Part shown: positions 1 through 5,178 of the stretch, one piece after another
How positions within the stretch are numbered: the first letter of the stretch is position 1
How the letters are laid out: each line of letters begins with the position of its first letter
Assembly (NCBI GenBank): GCA_028748945.1
Contig: JAQTOL010000246.1
Span: 1-5,451 of the forward strand
DNA from: Paludibacter sp.
GTDB taxonomy: Bacteria; Bacteroidota; Bacteroidia; Bacteroidales; Paludibacteraceae
Reading direction: 5' to 3'
Length of the DNA: 5,451 nt
The notes under the pieces: model-generated
Told to the model about the DNA's origin: nothing
Database searches by the model: none
Seen by the model: the letters and a program-made list of their open reading frames with translations, nothing else
Made by a program: the position numbers and the translations under genes

Positions 1-199
1 TCGGAAGTCCGTTATTTTTTGGCGCAGATTTTTTTAATATAAATTCACGCCCTTCATTGTAATCATCGTTTAGCATGGAAAAAAATTCTCTGCTCACCCT
101 TATTCCATCAACAATAATCACTCTTGCGTCATTCGGAACGGTGTATTCGTTTAAATTTCCTGCAAGTTCATTCATATTTTTGATCTGTTGTTTGCTCAT
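1..199 (-). CDS. Unrecognised phage protein, N-terminal part (runs off the left edge)
   Basis: An open frame of 66 codons starts with ATG at 199 and is still open at the left edge, so only the N-terminus is visible. A GAGGAG ribosome binding site (211-216) lies 11 nt upstream, which supports the start. The visible protein begins MSKQQIKNMNELAGNLNEY and continues with a segment rich in V and I (ARVIIVDGIRV), then a charged helix-like stretch. There is no signal peptide or membrane segment. It lies downstream of the terminase block on the same strand, where portal and head genes are often found, but the visible residues match no portal or head family that I recognise. It is separated from the preceding gene by about 180 bases of AT-rich DNA, so it may have its own promoter. 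Confidence 0.75.
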   Translation of the reverse strand, partial: MSKQQIKNMNELAGNLNEYTVPNDARVIIVDGIRVSREFFSMLNDDYNEGREFILKKSAPKNNGLP

Positions 200-378
200 T
201 TAAAATTTATCTCCTCTATACCATATAATGACCCACTTATTTTTTAACACCATTATAACTATTCGGTGTAATATTTTATTGGGAATTTCAAACATAGTGA
301 AACAATGTTCAATAGTTAATAATTTAAAAAAATTTAATCTTCATTTTATAATGCCATCCTTCCTATCATTTCATCGTA
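200..378 (-). other. AT-rich intergenic gap with weak promoter-like elements
   Basis: No convincing gene lies in this gap on either strand. Reading minus, a perfect TATAAT hexamer lies at 252-257, but no good -35 box is found at 16-18 nt. The same hexamer sits in the loop of a short inverted repeat (247-251 with 265-269, ACACC/GGTGT). The minus-strand copy is followed by A residues rather than T residues, so it is not an intrinsic terminator. A start signal for the gene ending at 1 is plausible but unproven. Confidence 0.3.
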
Positions 379-678
379 TTACATATTTTTTGTTTGTATT
401 ACATGCAAATCTTTCATTTCAATTATATTTCCGCAATCTAATTCAGGAATAACATTTCCATACTTGCTTCTTATTAACACGCTTCTATTGCAATCGCACG
501 AATAATTACCTTCTTCAAATATGAATTCAGCAGCATCCATCGGATACGTTGGTCCAAAATCATGGTCATACTTATAAGGCTTGCCATTATAAATAAACTC
601 CATGTTTGCAACTGTTCTGTTTTTACTGCCTATTGGTCGCGGCGTTATTTCCTCCCACAATCGAGAATTGTTCTCCAC
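379..678 (-). CDS. Conserved-looking small phage protein with a CDCNRS motif; start uncertain
   Basis: The frame encodes up to 99 residues and ends with TAA at 379. Around residues 41-68 it has an aromatic and acidic stretch (GPTYPMDAAEFIFEEG) followed by YSCDCNRSVLI, in which Cys and Asn/Arg residues cluster. This looks like a conserved core, and similar uncharacterised proteins are familiar from phage genomes, but I assign no function. The start is ambiguous. GTG at 678 lies inside the upstream gene and has no Shine-Dalgarno site. TTG at 660 has a GGAG 12 nt upstream. The first ATG, residue 26 at about 603, has no clear site. A strong GGGAGG (651-656) sits just after these starts with no standard start codon at a proper distance behind it. 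The reading overlaps the 48-residue gene by 34 nt if GTG is used. Confidence 0.7.
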   Translation of the reverse strand: MENNSRLWEEITPRPIGSKNRTVANMEFIYNGKPYKYDHDFGPTYPMDAAEFIFEEGNYSCDCNRSVLIRSKYGNVIPELDCGNIIEMKDLHVIQTKNM

Positions 679-791
679 TCAAAAAAACAAACATTCATTA
701 GCGCCTGCCTTGCCTCTTCAACACTAATAATGTTCTGCTCAAATAAATTAGCAATTGCTTTCATTGCTTCTACCGCTGTCGCTGCATCCAT
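645..791 (-). CDS. Small helical protein (48 aa) following the large terminase
   Basis: ATG at 791 follows an almost ideal ribosome binding site, AAGGAGGTG (797-805), with a 5-nt gap, and lies 15 nt after the TerL stop, so it is clearly cotranscribed with the terminase genes. The 48 residues look mainly helical. The segment around residues 15-32 (NLFEQNIISVEEARQAL) has the pattern of short helical hairpins (hydrophobic helix, G/N-I-I turn, then EEA/EEF helix), as in SHOCT-like modules. The similarity is by eye and weak. There is no membrane segment. The last codons overlap the start of the next gene. The function is unknown. The strong ribosome site and tight spacing make it a real gene despite its size. 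Confidence 0.8.
   Translation of the reverse strand: MDAATAVEAMKAIANLFEQNIISVEEARQALMNVCFFEWRTILDCGRK
651..656 (-). promoter_or_regulatory. Orphan Shine-Dalgarno GGGAGG
   Basis: On the minus strand GGGAGG falls in the last codons of the 48-residue gene, five nt before the end of that gene, exactly where the ribosome binding site of a following gene would be expected. No ATG, GTG or TTG follows at 4-12 nt. It is either chance, or the following gene uses an unusual start, or a base is wrong or mutated here. Confidence 0.35.
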
Positions 792-806
792 AAAAACACC
801 TCCTTA

Positions 807-2543
807 TTAAAGTGCCATCCTGTTTATAATATCGTTATATTCCATTTCTTCATAAACAGATTTTACCGGATCTTGATTTACAATAGTTATACCTACCGCC
901 ATTAACAGCGCAACCATATCATCTATTTTGTCTACCGATTTCTTTCGGTCAGGTGCCATGTTTAAATTTACGTCTCTGCGAGCGACGATGTTCGACGCAC
1001 ACCAATTCAACACCGGATCGCCGCCGTGTTTTATCTTACCAGATACGTATAGCTCCTCAAGTTTCTTCATCGCCGGGTGAAAGCTTTTCGTGCCTTGGAT
1101 AAATTCTACCATTTCAATGCCGCTCTTGGTCAAATTATTGGCCGTCCCTGCCGCATTCCACGTATCAAAGGCTATTTTCTGTATTTTAAACCTCGAATTA
1201 AGTTCTATTATATCGTTTTCAACTACTTCGTAATCAATTACATTCCCTTCTGTCCGCTTGATCAGTCCGGTATTTACCCATGCAGCATACGGAACGGTGC
1301 CTCGCTCGGTACGGTACTTGATTGCATCTTCAGGACACCAGCGCCAGCCGTGAGTATAATACATTCCTTCCACATCCCATAGTAACCTGAACGCCGCTAA
1401 ATCCATCGTGCTTGCAAGATCGAGACCGCCATAGCATGGATAATCTTTTAGAAATTCAAGATCGATCTCTGATGAACAGGCCCGCCATTTAATAAGATCG
1501 ATCCACCCGCCCGCGGTAGACGCCTGTCTGTTGAGTCTTTTTATTTTAAATTCGGCAAGCTTTGACGGCATCTGCTTTGCTTCGATTGCCTCTTTCCGTA
1601 TTGCTGCAAGCAGATTGGGATTCGATTCAATAAGTGGATTGGCCTTTACCCATACGGATTCATCGAAATCGTCATCGGCTTTTATTCCGGCTGATTTATC
1701 TTCATCGTCAACAGCCCAGAACAGGGCAAGGAAATGATCGGCGTCGTTTCCGAAAACTCCAAGGAGTAACTTTTTAGCAAAATCCCGCAATTCCCCCCAC
1801 GGTCCCGGAGAAGTGTATCCCTCTGTTGTAGTGTAAAGCCATAGCGGATTAGACCGCGCCCCTGCTGCCGATGTCAACACGTTTAATAGGTCTGCCGTTT
1901 TGTGGGCATGGATTTCATCAAGAGCGGTGTGGGAAGGGTTAAGCCCGTCTTGAGTGCTTGCCTTTGCGTGAATCGGCTTAAAGCTGCTTCCTGTTTCAAA
2001 TCTGGTAATCGCCTTTGACCATACTGCAAGCCCGAAGGCTTCCATTAAATCAGGTGTTTTTTCGACCATCTTTTTTGCTATGGTAAATATTATTGCGGCC
2101 TGCGGGAAGGTGGTTGCTGCGCTGATAATTTGCGCCCCAGGTTCATCTTCACAACACTTGCAATACAGAAGGATTGCGGCTGCGATAGAACTTTTCCCGC
2201 TTTTCCTGGCGGTTGCGTAAAGTGCTGAAGTGAACCTCCTGTATCCAGTTTTTCTATCGCGAAATCCGAACAGTTGAACAATGAAAAAACATTGAGCAGG
2301 TACGAGAACGATAGTCGGGCTATCCCACTTGCCTTCTACATGCGGAAGTTTCTCAATAAAATCACAGGCATTATTACCATGCCATTCATCAAACTTAAAG
2401 TTGCATTCTTTCGATTTCGATCTTTTCAGGTCATCTATAAACCGTTGCGCCGCTAATCGTATCCATCGACCGTGCCGCTTATTATGCTTGTCGGCAATGG
2501 CGGCTTTAGCGTATTCTATGGCTACGGATGCGTAATCTTTCAT
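807..2543 (-). CDS. terL: Phage terminase large subunit (Terminase_1 / HK97-like)
   Basis: This is the DNA-packaging motor and nuclease: it docks on the portal, hydrolyses ATP to push DNA into the prohead, and cuts the concatemer. With ATG at 2543 the protein has 578 residues, normal for the family. The N-terminal ATPase shows Walker A ARKSGKS (about 112-118), Walker B TALDEIH with D209/E210, and a coupling motif TTTEG (about 238-242). The C-terminal RNase H-like nuclease shows GGLDLAS (D375), AFDTWNA (D460) and KIDDMVALLMA (D541/D542), so all three acidic clusters are present. The ATG overlaps the TerS stop by one base (TGATG), and AAGG lies 7 nt upstream. Two in-frame TTG codons directly before it would add two residues but are less likely starts. 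No frameshift or lost catalytic residue is visible. Confidence 0.97.
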   Translation of the reverse strand: MKDYASVAIEYAKAAIADKHNKRHGRWIRLAAQRFIDDLKRSKSKECNFKFDEWHGNNACDFIEKLPHVEGKWDSPTIVLVPAQCFFIVQLFGFRDRKTGYRRFTSALYATARKSGKSSIAAAILLYCKCCEDEPGAQIISAATTFPQAAIIFTIAKKMVEKTPDLMEAFGLAVWSKAITRFETGSSFKPIHAKASTQDGLNPSHTALDEIHAHKTADLLNVLTSAAGARSNPLWLYTTTEGYTSPGPWGELRDFAKKLLLGVFGNDADHFLALFWAVDDEDKSAGIKADDDFDESVWVKANPLIESNPNLLAAIRKEAIEAKQMPSKLAEFKIKRLNRQASTAGGWIDLIKWRACSSEIDLEFLKDYPCYGGLDLASTMDLAAFRLLWDVEGMYYTHGWRWCPEDAIKYRTERGTVPYAAWVNTGLIKRTEGNVIDYEVVENDIIELNSRFKIQKIAFDTWNAAGTANNLTKSGIEMVEFIQGTKSFHPAMKKLEELYVSGKIKHGGDPVLNWCASNIVARRDVNLNMAPDRKKSVDKIDDMVALLMAVGITIVNQDPVKSVYEEMEYNDIINRMAL

Positions 2544-3061
2544 CAACAAACCTTCATATTTGCATTATTTGAAAACCTGTTTTTATTTTTATTCGGGTTG
2601 GCACCTTTGGTTTTTGTCCTGCTCGATGGCGTCATCCCGAACTCGCTTAAAAATTTATGACAATCCCTTCTTGCCGTATTCGCTATGTTTAAAAACGGAG
2701 AATTCATAACGTTTCCGTTTTTTGTTACCATTATAAGGCCGGTTTTAATGCTTGTTCCATCGGAAGCTTTTATTGATATCAATGATTTTTTCATTAGTTC
2801 TTCAGCTTCCTTAAGCACCCCCCACGCTTGACAGTATATCTCAAATTCAGCATAGTCGAGCTGTGTTAATAATCCGTTGTTGTATAACGTCTTTGACATT
2901 CTTATCCATTCATCTTTTGCGTTGTCTGTCAGATGGATCGGTGGCTGTGGTATCTCGCTGTCTATTTCTGGCGTCGGTTCGTCTTCGTTACGTCGGCATG
3001 GACGATCTGTGCCGTTTAAGACGTGGAATTGTGTCGGTTTCATTTTTCGTCCTGCGGTCAT
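2543..3061 (-). CDS. terS: Phage terminase small subunit (P27 family)
   Basis: The small terminase recognises the packaging site on phage DNA and hands it to TerL. The 172-residue protein has the P27 layout: N-terminal GRKxKPT (residues 4-10), a proline-rich linker with PQPPIHLTDNAKDEW (about 39-53), a helical core with LLTQLDYAEFEIYCQAW, a variable region, and the family-typical C-terminal pattern NIANTARRDCHKFLSEFGMTPSSR (about 124-147), followed by a basic, asparagine-rich tail. Family agreement favours ATG at 3061, which keeps the GRK motif, although its ribosome site is poor. The internal ATG seven codons in has a better AGGA upstream but would cut off the conserved motif. The gene is translationally coupled to TerL. 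It lies next to the divergently transcribed RNA unit, so its promoter probably lies at 3062-3170 unless upstream minus-strand transcription reads through. Confidence 0.95.
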   Translation of the reverse strand: MTAGRKMKPTQFHVLNGTDRPCRRNEDEPTPEIDSEIPQPPIHLTDNAKDEWIRMSKTLYNNGLLTQLDYAEFEIYCQAWGVLKEAEELMKKSLISIKASDGTSIKTGLIMVTKNGNVMNSPFLNIANTARRDCHKFLSEFGMTPSSRTKTKGANPNKNKNRFSNNANMKVC

Positions 3062-3109
3062 ATATTAATTCTGGTCGGTTTCGGTGTCGGCATTTTTTTC
3101 TACTAAAAT

Positions 3110-3138
3110 TTGACTTTTTTACTGGTTTATCGTATATT
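3110..3138 (+). promoter_or_regulatory. Sigma70-type promoter for the plus-strand RNA
   Basis: TTGACT (3110-3115) and TATATT (3133-3138) are separated by exactly 17 nt, and each matches the consensus at five of six positions. The expected transcription start is A3145 or G3146. It points away from TerS and into the structured RNA and the HTH gene. It is the best promoter match I found in the window. Confidence 0.7.
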
Positions 3139-3164
3139 ATAATCAGTTTGATCTCTTACAGTAC
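3136..3164 (-). promoter_or_regulatory. Possible divergent promoter for terS
   Basis: On the minus strand a perfect TATAAT (3136-3141) overlaps the plus-strand -10 box. The -35 position at 17 nt spacing (GTACTG, 3159-3164) is poor. If used, the transcript would start near 3129 and give terS a leader of about 70 nt. The overlap would make the two promoters compete. Support is the hexamer and position only. Confidence 0.3.
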
Positions 3165-3278
3165 ATCTCACCCTACTGCAACGCGACGAACATTTCGCCC
3201 GCGTTTAATCGCGCTCTTCCCTTTCCGGTGAGATGGGGGGAAGGGAAAGTCTGATTAAACGCGGGCTTTTTTATTTTT
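3145..3278 (+). ncRNA. Candidate structured small RNA or leader with complementary loops
   Basis: A promoter-to-terminator unit of about 130 nt without a credible reading frame. Hairpin 1 is CAGTA/TACTG (3159-3163 with 3174-3178), with loop CATCTCACCC (3164-3173). Hairpin 2 is 3181-3185 with 3200-3204 plus 3187-3190 with 3194-3197, closing a three-base loop. Hairpin 3 is the terminator: 14 perfect pairs (3197-3210 with 3253-3266), an inner bulged stem (about 3217-3226 with 3239-3247), and loop GGTGAGATGGGG (3227-3238). Nine loop bases, 3227-3235, are the exact complement of 3164-3172 in loop 1, so a kissing-loop or pseudoknot contact is possible. Hairpin 2 shares bases with the terminator 5' arm, so the two exclude each other. 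I do not recognise it as a known RNA family. It may be a stand-alone RNA or an attenuator for the HTH gene downstream. The structure is read by eye, without energy calculation or covariation. Confidence 0.6.
3197..3278 (+). terminator. Strong intrinsic terminator, plus strand
   Basis: GCCCGCGTTTAATC (3197-3210) pairs perfectly with 3253-3266 and is followed directly by TTTTTT, A, TTTTT (3267-3278). The inner part adds further C/T to A/G pairing around 3217-3247. The T run lies only on the plus-strand side, so the terminator acts on transcripts moving right, toward the HTH gene, and should not stop the minus-strand packaging transcript. The hairpin is much longer than a typical terminator. Confidence 0.8.
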
Positions 3279-3403
3279 ATGCTCAACCCGGCAGGATGGT
3301 AAAGATTGTTGAAATTTCTTTTTTCTACGGGGATTTTTTCTTTCTTTCTTATTTTTCTTGTGACTTCTTTTTCTTCTTTCATTTCTTTTAGAGGAGGTTT
3401 TTC
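3279..3403 (+). other. Pyrimidine-rich leader ahead of the HTH gene
   Basis: Between the terminator and the HTH start, about 80 bases (3309-3390) are nearly all T and C on the plus strand, broken by CTACGGGGA (3325-3333). The tract ends in the GAGGAGG ribosome site. I see no convincing -10 box within it, so the HTH gene probably depends on the promoter at 3110-3138 and on read-through of the terminator. The frames crossing this tract encode only Phe, Ser and Leu runs dictated by its composition. Confidence 0.5.
3391..3397 (+). promoter_or_regulatory. Ribosome binding site of the HTH gene
   Basis: GAGGAGG lies 6 nt before ATG 3404, close to ideal. It fixes the start and is a main reason to accept this very short plus-strand gene among minus-strand genes. 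Confidence 0.8.
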
Positions 3404-3559
3404 ATGGCTAAAGTTACACGAGAGCACTTTGAGATTGCGCTTCAGCAGGGCAAGGGAATCAATGATATCGCAAAAGAGTGCGGCGTCACGAAACAGGCCG
3501 TCACTCAAATGAGGAAAAAATATTTTCCTCAAGGTTGGCCCCCTGCTTCAGCAAAATAA
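3404..3559 (+). CDS. Small helix-turn-helix DNA-binding protein (51 aa)
   Basis: The 51-residue protein is essentially a single helix-turn-helix. A first helix (about 6-15, REHFEIALQQ) is followed by GINDIAKECGV (18-28, positioning helix and turn) and TKQAVTQMRKKYF (29-41, basic recognition helix). The hydrophobic pattern I-A-K-x-C-G-V-T-x-x-A-V fits homeodomain-like or Cro-like small phage regulators. The start is set by GAGGAGG. It is the only plus-strand gene in the window, lies downstream of the promoter, RNA and terminator, and ends 31 nt inside the 3' end of the PAPS-reductase-like gene on the other strand. A role as local repressor or activator of the divergent promoters is an inference. 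No terminator follows it, so its transcript could run antisense into the neighbouring gene. Confidence 0.8.
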   Translation: MAKVTREHFEIALQQGKGINDIAKECGVTKQAVTQMRKKYFPQGWPPASAK

Positions 3560-4404
3560 ACACGCTGTTCAATTTTTTCAAAAATCGTCGGATCTTTTTT
3601 ATACGGCTCCGGCATGGCTTGATCCCATGCCTTGAGCCGTTTCCACATATCAGGAAAATGTTTACATAGCTTTGCAAGGTCGGTTTGATTTTGAAGCGGA
3701 CAACACCAGCAACTTACCCGACTGAAATAGTTATACAGCCCTCCCCAATCGTACCCTTTTTCAAAACAGTATTTTAAACAATCTGCTTCGGTCATTCCCC
3801 ATTCAACGAGCGGAAATTCATTATTCATGAAATGATCTCGCTTAACATTGTTTCCGGAAATTGAAGCTTTTAATACCCTGTCGTTTTCGTCAGAAGAAAA
3901 ACCGATGTATTGAACATATGGCCGGAATGGTCGCATTGCCTGTTTGATAAGATTAATTTTTTGCATTGTACACCATCGAAGCATTGGCGTGGGCCATCCG
4001 TTAATACTTTTATTCCCCGGCAACAGCGTGATTGCCTGCTCGTAGAAATCCATGAACGGATGGATCTTGATTATTTTTATCCCGGTATCTTTTTCAATTC
4101 GTTCGATATGCCCAGCCATCTGCGGCCATTCGAAAGACCCGCAATCGAAATAAACAACAGCGTCTATTCGTCGTTTCTCTTCAATGAGTTTAAGAAGCAT
4201 CGCGGTAGAGTCCTTGCCACCCGAAAAAGAAACGATGTAATTACACTTCCCGTTTATTTCAAGCTTCTTTTGAGAGTATCCATATCGTTTTTCGCACTCT
4301 TTACACCAGCCCCAATAACCATCTTTTGAAGCTGGATTGGAATGGTACAACCCGAGCGGCTTAAACGTTTCGCAAAATAAACATTTTTTAATCTGAAAAT
4401 TCAT
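3529..4404 (-). CDS. PAPS reductase-family / PP-loop protein with N-terminal zinc finger (IbrA-like)
   Basis: This 291-residue protein belongs to the adenine nucleotide alpha-hydrolase (PP-loop) superfamily, PAPS reductase branch, which activates substrates with ATP or handles adenylated sulfate. It shows SFSGGKDS (59-66, the PP-loop), YFDCGSFEW (85-93), RWCTMQK (143-149), IGFSSDENDR (167-176, resembling the GIRADE region of relatives) and SCWCCPLQ (231-238), a Cys cluster that could hold metal or an Fe-S centre. Residues 8-37 carry CxxC...CxxC (C8, C11, C34, C37), a likely zinc-binding module fused in front. The ATG overlaps the ParB-like gene by 17 nt, so the two are coupled; the ribosome site is weak. 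Pairing with ParB recalls IbrA/IbrB. It is probably not a housekeeping sulfate reductase. The substrate is unknown, and DNA or nucleotide modification is one possibility. Confidence 0.88.
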   Translation of the reverse strand: MNFQIKKCLFCETFKPLGLYHSNPASKDGYWGWCKECEKRYGYSQKKLEINGKCNYIVSFSGGKDSTAMLLKLIEEKRRIDAVVYFDCGSFEWPQMAGHIERIEKDTGIKIIKIHPFMDFYEQAITLLPGNKSINGWPTPMLRWCTMQKINLIKQAMRPFRPYVQYIGFSSDENDRVLKASISGNNVKRDHFMNNEFPLVEWGMTEADCLKYCFEKGYDWGGLYNYFSRVSCWCCPLQNQTDLAKLCKHFPDMWKRLKAWDQAMPEPYKKDPTIFEKIEQRVYFAEAGGQP

Positions 4405-4873
4405 TACCGCACGCTGGACATTTATGTAGCTTCTTTTCTTTTACTTCTTTGTCTTTACTGTCATCACTTTCAGTATCATCGATCTTTATACCGAACATGT
4501 ATTCATCGAATCCCCACTCTATCAATTCATCTTTATCCCACTCGTTCGCCAGTTCAGCCCAATCGAATTCACCAAACGGAACATTATCTTTTACGATGAA
4601 CTCTTTTTTCTGATCTTCGGTGAGATCTTTTGCGTGAATAACCGGGATCAACTTCCATTTCAGTTCTTTGCAGCCCTCATACCGCATGTTTCCGCCGAGT
4701 ATCATTTCGGTGTCATCAACTACAATCGGCCGGATCTTCATCATTGCTGGAAAATCTTTGATCGATTGAACCAGCTTCTTAAACTTTTCATCCTTGATTA
4801 TGCGGGGATTCTTCGGATTCTTATGGATTGAATCCAGTGGGACCATTTCGATTTCTGGTAATGAATTATTCAA
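4388..4873 (-). CDS. ParB/sulfiredoxin-fold protein (IbrB-like) with C-terminal Cys knuckle
   Basis: The 161-residue protein carries an N-terminal ParB/Srx domain: VPLDSIHKNPKNPR (11-24), FKKLVQSIKDF (31-41), IRPIVVDD (47-54) and the signature GGNMR (60-64), which in this fold lies in the nucleotide/phosphate-binding region. A more acidic middle follows, then a C-terminal KCPACGNEF with C152 and C155, half a zinc ribbon. There is no ParB-type HTH domain, so it is not a partition protein in the usual sense. The start is TTG at 4873, chosen because GGAGT sits 5 nt upstream and the conserved domain begins within ten residues; the first ATG (residue 10) would trim the domain edge. It overlaps the PAPS-reductase-like gene, which supports a joint function as in the IbrA/IbrB pair. 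The biochemical activity is not known. Confidence 0.88.
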   Translation of the reverse strand: MNNSLPEIEMVPLDSIHKNPKNPRIIKDEKFKKLVQSIKDFPAMMKIRPIVVDDTEMILGGNMRYEGCKELKWKLIPVIHAKDLTEDQKKEFIVKDNVPFGEFDWAELANEWDKDELIEWGFDEYMFGIKIDDTESDDSKDKEVKEKKLHKCPACGNEFSD

Positions 4874-4878
4874 TTTAC

Positions 4879-4883
4879 ACTCC
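4879..4883 (-). promoter_or_regulatory. Ribosome binding site deciding a TTG start
   Basis: GGAGT on the minus strand lies 5 nt before TTG 4873 and supports that rare start for the ParB-like gene over the internal ATG at residue 10. Confidence 0.6.
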
Positions 4884-4929
4884 GTTCATAACATGAAAAT
4901 TAGCTGGTAGTTTTTTCTTCCGGCTGGCA

Positions 4930-5178
4930 TTATTTGCTCGATTCTAACTTTGCTTTCCATTCCGGCGTTTTCGTTGATCTTGCAGAATAGATAGGGCGTT
5001 TGATTCTATCAAAGTTCATCCATTTGTCTGGTTCAATCTCATAGACATCATAACTATGATAGTCATCACGGTCATCTATAGCTTTTTCGTCTGCGTATTT
5101 TTTTGCGACGTCCAAAGTATTGCAGATTAGAATTTCGTGCGGATTGATACCTTGTTTTACTACCACAAATATTTTCAT
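4930..5178 (-). CDS. Unrecognised 82-residue phage protein
   Basis: The protein starts MKIFVVVKQG, a beta strand, followed by EILICNTLDVAKKYADEKAI (a strand and a helix), DDYHSYDVYEIEPD (an acidic/tyrosine segment with another strand) and a basic C-terminus with KTPEWKAKLESSK. The strand-helix-strand order with a DYHSYxVYEIE segment recalls small uncharacterised phage proteins, but I cannot assign a family with confidence. There is no membrane segment or catalytic motif. The ATG at 5178 overlaps the stop of the RHH gene by four bases (ATGA), and AGG sits 7 nt upstream, so it is coupled to that gene. The stop at 4930 is 56 nt before the ParB-like start. The role is unknown. Confidence 0.8.
   Translation of the reverse strand: MKIFVVVKQGINPHEILICNTLDVAKKYADEKAIDDRDDYHSYDVYEIEPDKWMNFDRIKRPIYSARSTKTPEWKAKLESSK

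Noticed and set aside
247..269. Inverted repeat ACACC/GGTGT as a terminator
   Set aside because: The stem is only five pairs and the T run is on the wrong side for the minus-strand genes.
228..452. Plus-strand open frame of 74 codons
   Set aside because: It has no ribosome site, AT-driven composition, and overlaps the end of the minus-strand gene 379-678.
2274..2535. Plus-strand frames within terL
   Set aside because: They are shadows of the terminase gene with no ribosome sites or family patterns.
3306..3512. Plus-strand open frame with a hydrophobic N-terminus, like a small membrane toxin
   Set aside because: It starts with TTG, its Phe/Ser/Leu run follows from the T/C tract, and it overlaps the HTH gene out of frame. 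A type I toxin-antitoxin reading is not supported.
3173..3532. Minus-strand open frame of 119 codons
   Set aside because: It starts with TTG without a ribosome site, is antisense to the HTH gene and the structured RNA, and its Lys/Glu-rich part simply mirrors the pyrimidine tract.
3910..4329. Plus-strand frame of 139 codons opposite the PAPS-reductase-like gene
   Set aside because: It lies wholly inside a gene with clear motifs on the other strand and shows no motif of its own.
4886..4930. Minus-strand 14-codon frame starting at a TAATG overlap with the preceding gene
   Set aside because: The stop/start overlap is suggestive, but the product is too short and lacks a recognisable pattern or a ribosome site. 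It may be chance or a remnant.
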